This document shows, in pieces, positions 16,980 through 26,062 of a DNA stretch of 56,366 nucleotides. The DNA is taken from assembly GCA_900541935.1 (NCBI GenBank), contig UQLZ01000011.1:1-56366 (forward strand), written 5' to 3'. Both the position numbers and the translations under genes were made by a program. Position 1 is the first letter of the stretch; each line of letters opens with the position of its first letter. Below the pieces are notes generated by a model. The model worked only from the letters and a program-made list of their open reading frames with translations. It ran no database searches and was not told the DNA's origin. Origin of the DNA: an uncultured Prevotellaceae bacterium (GTDB taxonomy: Bacteria; Bacteroidota; Bacteroidia; Bacteroidales; Muribaculaceae).

Positions 16980-18551
16980 ATGTTTGAAGACTATATATTG
17001 CGAACCACACCTGATATCGCTGCTGATACTGCCAAATTGACAAGGCTGATTTCGCGACAGGAACGCATTGCCTTAGAAAGGTTTAAAGGCATTAAGATTA
17101 TTAAGCGGTCTATTGATGCTCGTCAAAAAAACATTGCGGTAAATTTAACGGTAAGGTGCTTTCTTGATGAAGTCCCTAAGTCAATGGCTCTATATGAACC
17201 ATATCAGTATGGTGACGTTAGCAATGCTTCGTCGGTGGTTGTTGTTGGTGCGGGTCCTGCAGGATTGTTTGCTGCTTTAAGACTTATAGAACTCGGTTTA
17301 AGGCCTATTGTTGTTGAAAGAGGAAAGCCTGTTGATGAACGCAAATTTGATTTGGCGCAAATATCAAGAACTGGTAATGTTGATGTGAATTCTAATTACA
17401 GTTTTGGAGAAGGAGGAGCAGGCGCTTATTCAGATGGAAAACTTTATACTCGTAGTAAAAAGAGGGGTGAAGTAAACCGTATTTTACATATTTTCAATCA
17501 GTTTGGAGCCTCTGATGATATTTTGGTTGATGCCCATCCGCATATTGGTTCAGACAAGTTGCCTAAAATTATCAAAAGTATGCGAGAGCAGATTATCAAG
17601 AGTGGAGGAGAAGTGCATTTCTCAACGCTATTTGATAAATTCATATATGAAGATAGCAAGATCGTTGGAATAGGTTGCTCAAATGGAGAGAGGTATAGTG
17701 GTCCAGTAATTCTTGCAACTGGACATTCAGCAAGGGATGTTTACAGGTTGTTGGATTCTGAAAAGATTGCAATTGAGGCTAAAGGAATTGCTGTTGGGGT
17801 GCGTTTGGAGCATCCTCAGTATTTAATTGATCAAATACAATATCATACAAAGGAAGGAAGAGGAAAATATTTGCCAGCAGCGGAATATTCGTTTGTTACT
17901 CAGGTAGATGGAAGAGGAGTGTATTCCTTTTGTATGTGTCCGGGAGGCGTTGTTGTTCCTGCTTCAAGCGGGCCAAATCAATTAGTGGTTAATGGAATGT
18001 CACCGTCAAATCGTGGTACTATGTGGTCTAATTCAGGTATGGTAGTTGAAATTTTGCCTGAGGATTTGCCTAAAGAATTTAATAAGTTTGGGAATTTGAA
18101 AGTTATGGCATACCAGGAGTGGTTGGAAAAACTTTGCTATGAGCAGGCAGGTTGCACGCTTAATGCGGGCGCTCAGCGGATGCTTGATTTTGTAAAAGGA
18201 AAGGCATCAAGTGATTTGCCTCGCTCTTCATATCCGCCTGGAGTCCACCCGTCAAGGCTTGATTTGTGGTTACCGCCGTTTATAGGAAATAGATTGCGGG
18301 AAGGTTTTAAAAAGTTTGGAGCTATAAGAAAAGGCTTCTTGACTAATGATGCTATTGTAATTGGTGTAGAGTCAAGAACTTCGTCTCCTGTTAGAGTGCC
18401 TCGAAATAAGGAAAGTTTTAATCATATTGAAATAGAAGGGCTTTATCCTTGTGGTGAGGGAGCTGGTTATGCTGGTGGTATTGTTTCGGCTGCGATGGAT
18501 GGAGAAAAGTGCGCTGAAGCAATATATGCGAGATTTAAAATAGGAAATTAA
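16980..18551 (+). CDS. FAD-dependent NAD(P)-type oxidoreductase (COG2509-like)
   Basis: A 523-residue flavoprotein. The dinucleotide-binding motif VVVGAGPAGLFAALRLIELG is near residue 88, followed by an acidic strand end (VVERG). The SFGEGGAGAYSDGKLYTR segment and the C-terminal LYPCGEGAGYAGGIVSAAMDG FAD-contact block fit the uncharacterised FAD-dependent dehydrogenase family common in Bacteroidota and Firmicutes. A TTG at 16959 would extend the ORF but lies inside the -7 box, so ATG 16980 is chosen. It is followed after 11 bases by a thioredoxin-like lipoprotein. The substrate is unknown. Confidence 0.85.
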   Translation: MFEDYILRTTPDIAADTAKLTRLISRQERIALERFKGIKIIKRSIDARQKNIAVNLTVRCFLDEVPKSMALYEPYQYGDVSNASSVVVVGAGPAGLFAALRLIELGLRPIVVERGKPVDERKFDLAQISRTGNVDVNSNYSFGEGGAGAYSDGKLYTRSKKRGEVNRILHIFNQFGASDDILVDAHPHIGSDKLPKIIKSMREQIIKSGGEVHFSTLFDKFIYEDSKIVGIGCSNGERYSGPVILATGHSARDVYRLLDSEKIAIEAKGIAVGVRLEHPQYLIDQIQYHTKEGRGKYLPAAEYSFVTQVDGRGVYSFCMCPGGVVVPASSGPNQLVVNGMSPSNRGTMWSNSGMVVEILPEDLPKEFNKFGNLKVMAYQEWLEKLCYEQAGCTLNAGAQRMLDFVKGKASSDLPRSSYPPGVHPSRLDLWLPPFIGNRLREGFKKFGAIRKGFLTNDAIVIGVESRTSSPVRVPRNKESFNHIEIEGLYPCGEGAGYAGGIVSAAMDGEKCAEAIYARFKIGN

Positions 18552-18562
18552 AAATAGTATAA

Positions 18563-19066
18563 ATGAAAAAAATACTTCTACTGCTTTTATCAATATTACT
18601 CCTTGGCTGCGTTACTGAAAAACAGGAAGAAGGAAGTGTTGACTTGAAGCCTGGTGATAAGTTGCCGAAGTTCAGTGTTGTAATGAACGATAATTCGGTA
18701 GTGAGTAATGAGACTTTATTAGGTAGGGTAAGTTTGATAGTATTTTTTCATACCGAGTGCCCTGATTGTAGTGACGGCTTCCCAGCTATACAGCAGGTGT
18801 TTGAGGAATTTGGTGACAAAGTGACGTTTGTCGCAATAGGAACAGGTGAGGATTCTAAAAAGTTAGAAGGTTATTGGGAGGATAATAATCTGACTATACC
18901 TTATTCTGCTCAGTCTGATAGGGGTGTGTTTCATTTGTTTGCTCCAAATACTATACCTCATGTTTTTATAGCAGATAAAAACGGTGAAATAAAATTTGTT
19001 CATGCAGATAATCCAGTGGCAACGTATGAACAATTAAAAAAAGAGGTTATTTCTTTGATTATTTAA
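18563..19066 (+). CDS. TlpA-like thioredoxin-fold lipoprotein
   Basis: A 167-residue exported lipoprotein. The signal peptide is MKKILLLLLSILLLGC with the lipobox cysteine at C16 (LLGC). The thioredoxin/AhpC-TSA domain has a CPDC redox motif (FHTECPDCSDGFP) near residue 71-74, a cis-Pro loop (TIPHVFIADKNG), and the LKPGDKLPKFSV entry strand. Such proteins act as periplasmic thiol-disulfide reductases. It is probably co-transcribed with the preceding FAD oxidoreductase, though a functional link is not evident. Confidence 0.85.
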   Translation: MKKILLLLLSILLLGCVTEKQEEGSVDLKPGDKLPKFSVVMNDNSVVSNETLLGRVSLIVFFHTECPDCSDGFPAIQQVFEEFGDKVTFVAIGTGEDSKKLEGYWEDNNLTIPYSAQSDRGVFHLFAPNTIPHVFIADKNGEIKFVHADNPVATYEQLKKEVISLII

Positions 19067-19115
19067 GGTGATGCAAAAAATTATTAATTAGTTTTCAAAT
19101 ACACCCTAATTGAAG

Positions 19116-19123
19116 TAAATTTG
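19116..19123 (+). promoter_or_regulatory. -7 element for folD
   Basis: TAAATTTG, 25 bases before the folD ATG; no strong -33. Confidence 0.5.
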
Positions 19124-19148
19124 CAGAGGAAAACTAAAATCTACTCTA

Positions 19149-20030
19149 ATGGAATTAATAGATGGTAAAAAGATTGCTGATGTAGTAAAGCAAGAGATTG
19201 CAGAAGAAGTGAAAACTATGCTCCAAAATGGAGAAAAGCAGCCTCATTTGGCAGCCGTGCTTGTTGGCCATGACGGAGGAAGTGAGACCTATGTTGCCCA
19301 TAAAGTGAAAGCATGTGAGCAATGTGGTTTTAAATCAACAGTTATTCGCTTTGAAGATGATGTTACAGAGGAACAGCTGCTTAAAACAATTGATGAGTTG
19401 AACAATAATTCGGATATTGACGGATTTATCGTTCAGCTTCCCTTGCCAAAGCACATTGATGAACAAAAGATTATCGAGGCTATCAATTACAAAAAGGACG
19501 TTGACGGTTTTCATCCAATAAATGTAGGTCGTCTTTCAATCGGTTTGCCATGTTTCCTATCCGCAACACCTCAAGGAATCCTTGAATTGCTCAAAAGATA
19601 TGAAATTCCAACAAAAGGTGCAGAATGCGTAGTTTTAGGGCGAAGCAATATCGTTGGAAAACCAGTTGCGTCTTTGATGATGCAAAAAGCGTTTCCAGGA
19701 GATGCAACGGTAACAGTATGTCATAGTCGCACAAAGGATATAAAAGAGCATTGTAAGAAGGCGGATATAATTATAGCAGCACTTGGCTCTCCTGAATTTG
19801 TGAAAGAAGATATGGTCAAAGAAGGCGCTGTTATAATCGACGTAGGCACAACAAGAGTTCCAGCAGCTGACACAAAAAGTGGTTTCCGTCTAAAAGGTGA
19901 TGTTGATTTCAGAAACGTTGCACCAAAATGTTCATACATAACACCTGTTCCTGGTGGCGTTGGACCTATGACAATTGTTTCTTTGATGAAAAATACATTA
20001 CTTGCAGCACAACACAAAATTTACAAATAA
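19149..20030 (+). CDS. folD: Methylenetetrahydrofolate dehydrogenase / methenyltetrahydrofolate cyclohydrolase
   Basis: FolD interconverts methylene-, methenyl- and 10-formyl-tetrahydrofolate, using NADP. The 293-residue protein shows the catalytic region with SETYVAHKVKACEQCGF (Lys of the cyclohydrolase site), GFIVQLPLPKHI, KDVDGFHPINVGRL, the dinucleotide-binding VLGRSNIVGKPVASLMM, and the C-terminal YITPVPGGVGPMTI. Length is normal. The CapA-like gene begins at the base directly after its stop. It complements glyA, located 15 kb away, in one-carbon metabolism. Confidence 0.97.
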   Translation: MELIDGKKIADVVKQEIAEEVKTMLQNGEKQPHLAAVLVGHDGGSETYVAHKVKACEQCGFKSTVIRFEDDVTEEQLLKTIDELNNNSDIDGFIVQLPLPKHIDEQKIIEAINYKKDVDGFHPINVGRLSIGLPCFLSATPQGILELLKRYEIPTKGAECVVLGRSNIVGKPVASLMMQKAFPGDATVTVCHSRTKDIKEHCKKADIIIAALGSPEFVKEDMVKEGAVIIDVGTTRVPAADTKSGFRLKGDVDFRNVAPKCSYITPVPGGVGPMTIVSLMKNTLLAAQHKIYK

Positions 20031-21140
20031 ATGACTTTCCTGGCTTGTCTCTTATCGATACTGCAATTTTTTACAGGAAGCAATGATATTTCCATAGTCT
20101 TTGCGGGTGATGCAATGCAGCATGACAGGCAGATAGCCGTGGCAAAAAATGGCGCAGGATATGATTATTCGCGCTGCTTTGAATATTTGAAGCCGTACAT
20201 AAGCTCAGCTGATTATTCGGTAGTCAATTTTGAGTGTACCTTAGGTGGAACTCCATATAAGGGTTACCCATGCTTTAGTGCTCCGGATGAGTATGCTTTG
20301 TCGCTTAAAGAAGCCGGATTTGATTTGTTTTTGCATGCAAACAACCACTGTCTTGACAGGAGGGATGCTGGGCTTGTACGAACATTAAACAAACTTGATG
20401 AATTCAAAATACCGCATATAGGGACTTATAGGAATACAAAGGAACGCCAGCAGGCCATATCCTACATAGTTGATATAATGGGTTGCAAGGTGGCTTTCTT
20501 GAACTATACTTATGGAACAAACGGCATTACTATTCAAAAGGATGTTTGCGTAAATTACATCAACGAGGAGCAAATAAAAACAGATTTGGCCTTTGTCAGG
20601 ACCAAAAATCCTGACATGATTGCTGTTTGCATACATTGGGGTGAAGAGTATAAACTCCTACAGAATAAGGAGCAGGAAAAACTTGCTAACTTGCTTGTTG
20701 ATGAAGGTGTTGATATGGTTATTGGAAGTCATCCACACGTTATCCAACCCATGGAGATGCGCTATAGCGAAAAATATAAGAAAAATGTTTTAGTAGTGTA
20801 CTCTCTTGGAAACCTCATATCAGCAATGCGGACAACGGATACCCGGGGCGGTGCAATGGTACGAGTATCAATAAGTAAAGATAACGGCAAGGCACAACTA
20901 AAAGAAGCATCATACAAACTGTTTTTTGTACAGCAACCTAAAATGTCCGGTGACAATTACGTACTGATTCCTTACGGCAGAACCGACTTACTGCGTAAAG
21001 ATACACAGAACGATTATGATAGATTTATGAAAAATGCTCTTAACATATTTAACAAACATAATAAAAATGTTGAGCAAGACAAATCTATTCCAATTTTAGG
21101 TATTGAAATTCCAATGGTGGAATTTTGTGATACCTTATAA
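20031..21140 (+). CDS. CapA/PGA-synthesis family metallophosphatase-like protein
   Basis: A 369-residue protein of the CapA (PGA_cap) family, calcineurin-like fold. Visible metal and active-site motifs are IVFAGDAMQHDRQI near residue 23, VVNFECTLGG, LHANNHCLDRR, CIHWGEEY and VIGSHPHVIQPME. An N-terminal hydrophobic segment (MTFLACLLSILQFFTG) suggests export or membrane anchoring. Named members take part in poly-gamma-glutamate capsule synthesis, but no capB/capC neighbours are seen, so that role is not claimed. Start is the ATG immediately after the folD stop. Confidence 0.85.
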   Translation: MTFLACLLSILQFFTGSNDISIVFAGDAMQHDRQIAVAKNGAGYDYSRCFEYLKPYISSADYSVVNFECTLGGTPYKGYPCFSAPDEYALSLKEAGFDLFLHANNHCLDRRDAGLVRTLNKLDEFKIPHIGTYRNTKERQQAISYIVDIMGCKVAFLNYTYGTNGITIQKDVCVNYINEEQIKTDLAFVRTKNPDMIAVCIHWGEEYKLLQNKEQEKLANLLVDEGVDMVIGSHPHVIQPMEMRYSEKYKKNVLVVYSLGNLISAMRTTDTRGGAMVRVSISKDNGKAQLKEASYKLFFVQQPKMSGDNYVLIPYGRTDLLRKDTQNDYDRFMKNALNIFNKHNKNVEQDKSIPILGIEIPMVEFCDTL

Positions 21141-21170
21141 TTTAAAAAAGTAGAAATTCGAATAAATTTT

Positions 21171-21203
21171 AAGGAATGAGGCAAGTTAGTTGTCTCATTC
21201 CTT
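21171..21203 (+). terminator. Terminator-like hairpin after the CapA-like gene
   Basis: Stem AAGGAATGAG / CTCATTCCTT (21171-21180, 21194-21203), 30 bases after the stop. The right arm runs into the -33 element of the next promoter; no long T run. Confidence 0.55.
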
Positions 21204-21232
21204 TGCTGTAAGAATAAATTTTTGTAACTTTG
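21202..21232 (+). promoter_or_regulatory. nifJ promoter
   Basis: -33 TTTG at 21202-21205, 19 bases, -7 TAACTTTG at 21225-21232. It leaves a leader of about 100 bases before the ATG. Confidence 0.8.
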
Positions 21233-21337
21233 CAGTCGGAAAAAATGAGCTTGAATATTAGATTAACTATCAGTAGGTAATCAAGATTAATAGGTTCTCT
21301 GAAAAAGAAAAATTTATCAATTAATTGATTAACAAAT

Positions 21338-24300
21338 ATGAGTAAAGAAAAAAAATTCTTGACTTGTGATGGTAACCAAGCAGCAGCACACATTAGTTAT
21401 ATGTTTTCTGAAGTGGCTGCGATTTATCCTATCACACCGTCGTCAACAATGGCTGAGTATGTAGATGAATGGGCAGCGGCCGGTCGCAAAAACATCTTTG
21501 GAGAAAGAGTGCTTGTAGAAGAAATGCAATCAGAAGCAGGAGCTGCAGGTGCAGTACACGGTTCTCTCCAAGCTGGTGCATTGACTACAACATACACAGC
21601 ATCGCAAGGTTTGCTTTTGATGATTCCGAATATGTATAAGATAGCTGGTGAAAACTTGCCATGCGTTTTCCACGTATCTGCAAGAACACTTGCTTCTCAT
21701 GCTTTGTGTATCTTCGGTGACCACCAAGACGTCATGTCTGCTCGTCAGACAGGTTTTGCAATGTTGTGCGAGGGCTCAGTTCAAGAAGTAATGGATCTTG
21801 CTGGTGTTGCTCACTTGGCATCTTTGAAGGCACGTGTTCCATTTATGAATTTCTTTGATGGCTTTAGAACATCACACGAAATCCAAAAGATAGAAATGCT
21901 TGAGGAAGACGATTTGGCTCCGCTTATCGATAAAGAGGCTTTGGCTGAATTCCGCTCTCGTGCATTGACTCCACAGAAGCCTGTTGCTCGTGGTATGGCT
22001 GAAAACCCAGATCACTTCTTCCAACACAGAGAGGCTTCTAACTCTTTCTACGATGCAATTCCTGAAATCGTAGAAGGATATATGAATAAGATTTCTGAAA
22101 TCACTGGCCGCAAATATGGCTTGTTTAATTATTATGGTGACCCTGAGGCGGAAAGAGTGATCATTGCAATGGGTTCTGTAACACAGGCGGCTCAAGAGGC
22201 TATTGACCACTTGAGAGCACAAGGGGAAAAAGTTGGTTTGGTTGCAGTTCACTTGTATCGTCCATTCTCTGCTAAGCACTTCTTGGCTGCTGTTCCAGCA
22301 ACTGCTAAGAGAATTGCAGTTCTTGATAGAACAAAAGAACCGGGTGCAAATGGCGAACCATTGTTCCTTGATGTTAAAGAATGCTTCTATGGCAAAGAAA
22401 ATGCTCCTCTTATCGTAGGTGGTCGTTATGGACTTGGTTCAAAAGATACAACTCCTGCTCAAATCTTGTCTGTTTATGAGAACCTTGCATTGCCACAGCC
22501 AAAGGACCACTTTACTATTGGTATAGTGGATGACGTAACTTTCACTTCACTTCCACAAAAAGAAGAAATTGCTCTTGGCGGTGAAAGCATCTTTGAAGCA
22601 AAATTCTACGGTTTGGGTGCAGATGGTACAGTAGGTGCTAACAAGAACTCTGTTAAAATTATTGGAGACAACACTAACAAATATTGCCAGGCGTACTTCG
22701 CATACGACTCTAAGAAGTCTGGTGGTTTCACTTGTTCACACTTGAGATTTGGTGACACACCAATTCGTTCTACATATTTGGTTAACACTCCAAACTTTGT
22801 TGCATGTCACGTTCAAGCATACTTGCACATGTATGATGTAACTCGTGGTTTGCGTAAAAACGGTACATTCCTTTTAAATACTGTTTGGACAGAAAGTGAG
22901 TTGGCTAAGCACTTGCCAAACAAGGTTAAGAGATACTTTGCAGAAAACAATATTACTGTTTACTATATCAATGCAACTCAGATTGCACAAGAAATCGGTT
23001 TGGGTAACAGAACGAACACTATTCTTCAATCTGCATTCTTCCGCATTACTGAAGTAATTCCTATTGACTTGGCTATCGAGCAAATGAAGAAGTTTATCGT
23101 TAAGTCATACGGAAAGAAGGGTGAAGATGTTGTAAACAAGAACTTTGCTGCTGTTGACCGTGGTGGTGAATTTGCACAACTTGCAATTGATCCAGCTTGG
23201 GCGAATCTTGCAGATGATGAAGTTGCAGAAAACAATGACCCTGCATTTATCAACGAACTAGTTCGTCCTATCAATGCACAAGATGGCGACTTGTTGAAAG
23301 TTTCAGCATTTAAGGATATCGCTGACGGTACATGGCAACAAGGTACAGCACGTTATGAAAAGCGTGGTGTTGCAGCATTTGTTCCAGAATGGGACGCTGA
23401 AAACTGTATCCAATGTAACAAATGTGCTTATGTTTGTCCTCACGCAGCAATTCGACCATTCGTTCTTGACGAAAAGGAAATGGCTGCATCTCCATTCGCA
23501 GAAAACGAAACATTGCCAGCAATCGGCAAAGCATTTACAGGTATGCGTTTCGTTCAGCAAGTTGACGTTCTTGACTGTCTTGGCTGTAGCAACTGTGTTG
23601 ACGTATGTCCAGGCAAGAAGGGTAACAAGGCATTGGTTATGAAACCTCTTGAATCACAACTTGATGTTCAAAAGGGTTGGGACTTCTGTGTTGACCACGT
23701 TGAATCAAAACAAGCATTGGTTGATGTTAAGTCTAACGTTAAGAACTCACAGTTCGCAACTCCATTGTTTGAGTTCTCTGGTGCTTGCTCTGGTTGTGGT
23801 GAAACTCCTTACGTTAAACTTATCACACAATTGTTTGGTGATCACGAAATCGTAGCAAACGCAACAGGTTGTAGTTCTATCTATTCAGGTTCGGTTCCAT
23901 CAACTCCTTATACAACAGATAAGGAAGGTTATGGTCCAGCATGGGCTAACTCGTTGTTTGAAGACTTCTGTGAGTTTGGTCTTGGTATGACTTTGGCTCA
24001 TGAAAAGATGGTTGCTCGTATTGAAGTATTGATGAACGAGGCAGTAGCTTCTGATGCTCCAGAAGAATTCAAGGCTGCATGTGCAGAATGGCTTGCTGGA
24101 AAGAACGATGCTGCGGCAAGTCGTGCTGCTGCTGAAAAATTGATTCCAATGATTGAGGCTAACAAAGACAAATGCGATGTTTGCAACCGTTTGAATGGTG
24201 TTAAGAGTCACCTTGTCAAGAGAAGTCAATGGATTATTGGTGGTGACGGTGCTTCATACGATATTGGCTTCGGCGGTTTGGATCACGTTATCGCTTCAGG

Positions 24301-24904
24301 TAAGAACGTTAATATTCTTGTACTTGACACAGAGGTTTATTCAAATACAGGTGGTCAAGCATCAAAGGCTACTCCAGTAGGTGCTATTGCTAAGTTTGCT
24401 GCTTCAGGTAAGAGAGTTCGTAAAAAAGACCTTGGTTTGATTGCATCAACATACGGATACGTTTATGTAGCTCAAATCGCTATGGGCGCAGACCAAGCAC
24501 AAACTCTTAAGGCTATTCGCGAAGCTGAGGCTTACGACGGTCCATCATTGATCATTGCTTATGCTCCATGTATCAACCACGGATTGAAGAAGGGTATGGG
24601 TAAGGCTCAAGCAGAAGAGGCTGCTGCTGTTGAATGTGGATACTGGCACTTGTGGCGCTACAACCCAGAATTGGAGAATGAAGGAAAGAATCCATTCTCG
24701 TTGGATAGCAAGGAGCCAAACTGGGATAACTTCGAAGCATTCTTGAAGGGTGAAGTTCGTTTCGCATCTGTAATGAAGCAATTCCCTAACGAGGCAGAAG
24801 AATTGTTTGCTGCTGCAAAGCAAAATGCTCAATGGAGATATAACAACTATCGTCGTCTTGCTCGCCAGCAATGGGGTCAAGATCCTGATGAATTAGCAAA
24901 ATAG
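21338..24904 (+). CDS. nifJ: Pyruvate:ferredoxin (flavodoxin) oxidoreductase, single-chain
   Basis: A 1188-residue single-polypeptide enzyme that oxidises pyruvate to acetyl-CoA and CO2 and reduces ferredoxin, central to anaerobic energy metabolism. Domains in order: pyrimidine-binding (YPITPSSTMAEYVDEWAA), transketolase-C-like (about 260-410), gamma domain (about 420-620), a 2x[4Fe-4S] ferredoxin insert with CIQCNKCAYVCP near 689 and CLGCSNCVDVCPGKKG near 746, and the TPP domain with CSGCGETPY, ATGCSSIYSG and GDGASYDIGFGG near 968. Codon choice is strongly biased towards a limited set, as expected of a very highly expressed gene. Good promoter upstream, terminator downstream; monocistronic. 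Confidence 0.97.
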   Translation: MSKEKKFLTCDGNQAAAHISYMFSEVAAIYPITPSSTMAEYVDEWAAAGRKNIFGERVLVEEMQSEAGAAGAVHGSLQAGALTTTYTASQGLLLMIPNMYKIAGENLPCVFHVSARTLASHALCIFGDHQDVMSARQTGFAMLCEGSVQEVMDLAGVAHLASLKARVPFMNFFDGFRTSHEIQKIEMLEEDDLAPLIDKEALAEFRSRALTPQKPVARGMAENPDHFFQHREASNSFYDAIPEIVEGYMNKISEITGRKYGLFNYYGDPEAERVIIAMGSVTQAAQEAIDHLRAQGEKVGLVAVHLYRPFSAKHFLAAVPATAKRIAVLDRTKEPGANGEPLFLDVKECFYGKENAPLIVGGRYGLGSKDTTPAQILSVYENLALPQPKDHFTIGIVDDVTFTSLPQKEEIALGGESIFEAKFYGLGADGTVGANKNSVKIIGDNTNKYCQAYFAYDSKKSGGFTCSHLRFGDTPIRSTYLVNTPNFVACHVQAYLHMYDVTRGLRKNGTFLLNTVWTESELAKHLPNKVKRYFAENNITVYYINATQIAQEIGLGNRTNTILQSAFFRITEVIPIDLAIEQMKKFIVKSYGKKGEDVVNKNFAAVDRGGEFAQLAIDPAWANLADDEVAENNDPAFINELVRPINAQDGDLLKVSAFKDIADGTWQQGTARYEKRGVAAFVPEWDAENCIQCNKCAYVCPHAAIRPFVLDEKEMAASPFAENETLPAIGKAFTGMRFVQQVDVLDCLGCSNCVDVCPGKKGNKALVMKPLESQLDVQKGWDFCVDHVESKQALVDVKSNVKNSQFATPLFEFSGACSGCGETPYVKLITQLFGDHEIVANATGCSSIYSGSVPSTPYTTDKEGYGPAWANSLFEDFCEFGLGMTLAHEKMVARIEVLMNEAVASDAPEEFKAACAEWLAGKNDAAASRAAAEKLIPMIEANKDKCDVCNRLNGVKSHLVKRSQWIIGGDGASYDIGFGGLDHVIASGKNVNILVLDTEVYSNTGGQASKATPVGAIAKFAASGKRVRKKDLGLIASTYGYVYVAQIAMGADQAQTLKAIREAEAYDGPSLIIAYAPCINHGLKKGMGKAQAEEAAAVECGYWHLWRYNPELENEGKNPFSLDSKEPNWDNFEAFLKGEVRFASVMKQFPNEAEELFAAAKQNAQWRYNNYRRLARQQWGQDPDELAK

Positions 24905-24976
24905 TAAGCGATTACAAAAATAAAGGTGTGAGAGAAAGGTGCTGAGAAAGTGCCAGAATAGACACCCGTTTGAATT

Positions 24977-25022
24977 AATCGGCACAGAACATGTGAATAA
25001 CTTGTATCTGTGCCGATTTTTT
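24977..25022 (+). terminator. Intrinsic terminator after nifJ
   Basis: Perfect 12-bp stem AATCGGCACAGA / TCTGTGCCGATT, then TTTTTG. 72 bases after the nifJ stop. Confidence 0.88.
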
Positions 25023-25130
25023 GTACCTTTTTTATAGGTATAAACTGTCTATGTGGGGTATAATTTCAGTAGGCTGAGATAATGTAACTAATACGCATAT
25101 AAATGAAAAAAGACCGAAGATTATTGAAGA

Positions 25131-25493
25131 ATGGAACGCTCTTGCAGCTATAATAAAAGCAGAAAAAAGGGCAAAGTTTCCAGGTATAAAAAGACAGGGT
25201 CGCTGAAATTGGAGAAAAGGCCCGTTTTGGTTGCTCGAGCAAAGTCGTTACCTGTTCATGCTGTTAACCTGTCGGAAGATGGTGATTTAAGTATAGAGTC
25301 ATATTTAGAAACTTTATTATGGAATAAAAGAGGAACTCGTGTTTGTAAGAACTTCTCTTGTCTCTGTTGTGGTAAGCGTTTTTTCGAGTGGTGGTGTTAT
25401 ATTGCAGAGGGTAGTAGAATCTATCTGTGTAACAAATGTAAATCTAAAATAAAACCTCAGTTTACAGGAATATTATACACTCCAATGAAATAA
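25131..25493 (+). CDS. Small Cys-rich hypothetical protein (possible zinc ribbon)
   Basis: A 120-residue protein that I do not recognise. The N-terminal half is very basic (NKSRKKGKVSRYKKTG). The C-terminal half has paired cysteines, CLCCGKRFFEWWC and LCNKCKSKIKP, i.e. C-x2-C and C-x2-C about 30 residues apart, as in a zinc ribbon or treble-clef finger. A basic, zinc-binding protein of this size could bind nucleic acid, but this is inference. It stands alone between nifJ and luxS, with a hairpin after it. The ATG at 25131 is the first in frame. No promoter is obvious. Confidence 0.55.
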   Translation: MERSCSYNKSRKKGKVSRYKKTGSLKLEKRPVLVARAKSLPVHAVNLSEDGDLSIESYLETLLWNKRGTRVCKNFSCLCCGKRFFEWWCYIAEGSRIYLCNKCKSKIKPQFTGILYTPMK

Positions 25494-25528
25494 CAATGAC
25501 TAATACAAAAACATTGTTAAGTATATAT

Positions 25529-25563
25529 AAAGTGGTTGCGCCAAATGACACAACCACTTTTAT
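25529..25563. terminator. Bidirectional terminator between small ORF and luxS
   Basis: Perfect 10-bp stem AAAGTGGTTG / CAACCACTTT with flanking A and T tracts; serves two convergent genes. Confidence 0.75.
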
Positions 25564-25573
25564 ACATATCGTC

Positions 25574-26059
25574 TTACTCTTCTGGGTAGTTTAGGTTCTC
25601 TGGTGTTGCAACAGTCAACACTTCATTCAGATATTTGTTGGCTTCCCAATTTGCCATTGGAAGATTGTTGTATAGATAGTTACCGCAGTCTCTTGCTGTT
25701 GCTCCTGGTATTTCATCATTAAAATCGCGGATAAAGGTAAATGTTTCAATCATTAGCGGTAAAATATTGCTTGATTCATATTTGCCCTTTAATAATAAGT
25801 AGTTTCCAGTGCAGCAACCCATTGGACCCCAATAAACAACCTTGTCCTTCCACGTTGGATGATTGCGAAGGAATGTTGCTGCCAAATGCTCTATGGTATG
25901 CAGAACAACAGGGCTTACTGCCGGTTCTTTGTTTGGTTCCTTCATACGAATATCGAAAGTGGTAATGAAGTCTCCTGATTCTGTTTGGTCGATACGAGAA
26001 ACGTAAATGCCTCTTTTAAGTGCCAAATGGTTTATCTTAAAACTATCAATTTTTTCCAT
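25574..26059 (-). CDS. luxS: S-ribosylhomocysteine lyase
   Basis: LuxS splits S-ribosylhomocysteine to homocysteine and DPD, the precursor of autoinducer 2. The 161-residue protein has the metal ligands H54 and H58 (HTIEHLAATFLRN) and C125 (DCGNYLY), and the catalytic cysteine in GPMGCCTGNY (C82). It lies 3 bases after mtnN on the same strand, so the two consecutive steps of SAH detoxification (Pfs then LuxS) are in one operon. AI-2 output is probable, but signalling use is not shown by sequence. Confidence 0.95.
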   Translation of the reverse strand: MEKIDSFKINHLALKRGIYVSRIDQTESGDFITTFDIRMKEPNKEPAVSPVVLHTIEHLAATFLRNHPTWKDKVVYWGPMGCCTGNYLLLKGKYESSNILPLMIETFTFIRDFNDEIPGATARDCGNYLYNNLPMANWEANKYLNEVLTVATPENLNYPEE

Positions 26060-26062
26060 AAC

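Noticed and set aside
21245..21280. Eleven-codon ORF (MSLNIRLTISR) in the nifJ leader as a regulatory peptide
   Set aside because: No biased codon content and no hairpin that could act with it.
24915..24985. TPP-riboswitch-like segment (CTGAGA, ACACCC, TTTGAA) after nifJ
   Set aside because: Only scattered 5' elements match. The second half of the THI box (GAACCTGAT ... GCGxAGGGAA) is missing, the CTGAGA-to-ACCC spacing is wrong, and no thiamine gene follows.
25053..25095. Second GGGGT ... GGCTGAGAT segment resembling the 5' half of a TPP riboswitch
   Set aside because: No ACCC partner and no 3' half; followed by a small non-thiamine ORF. Probably chance or a relic.
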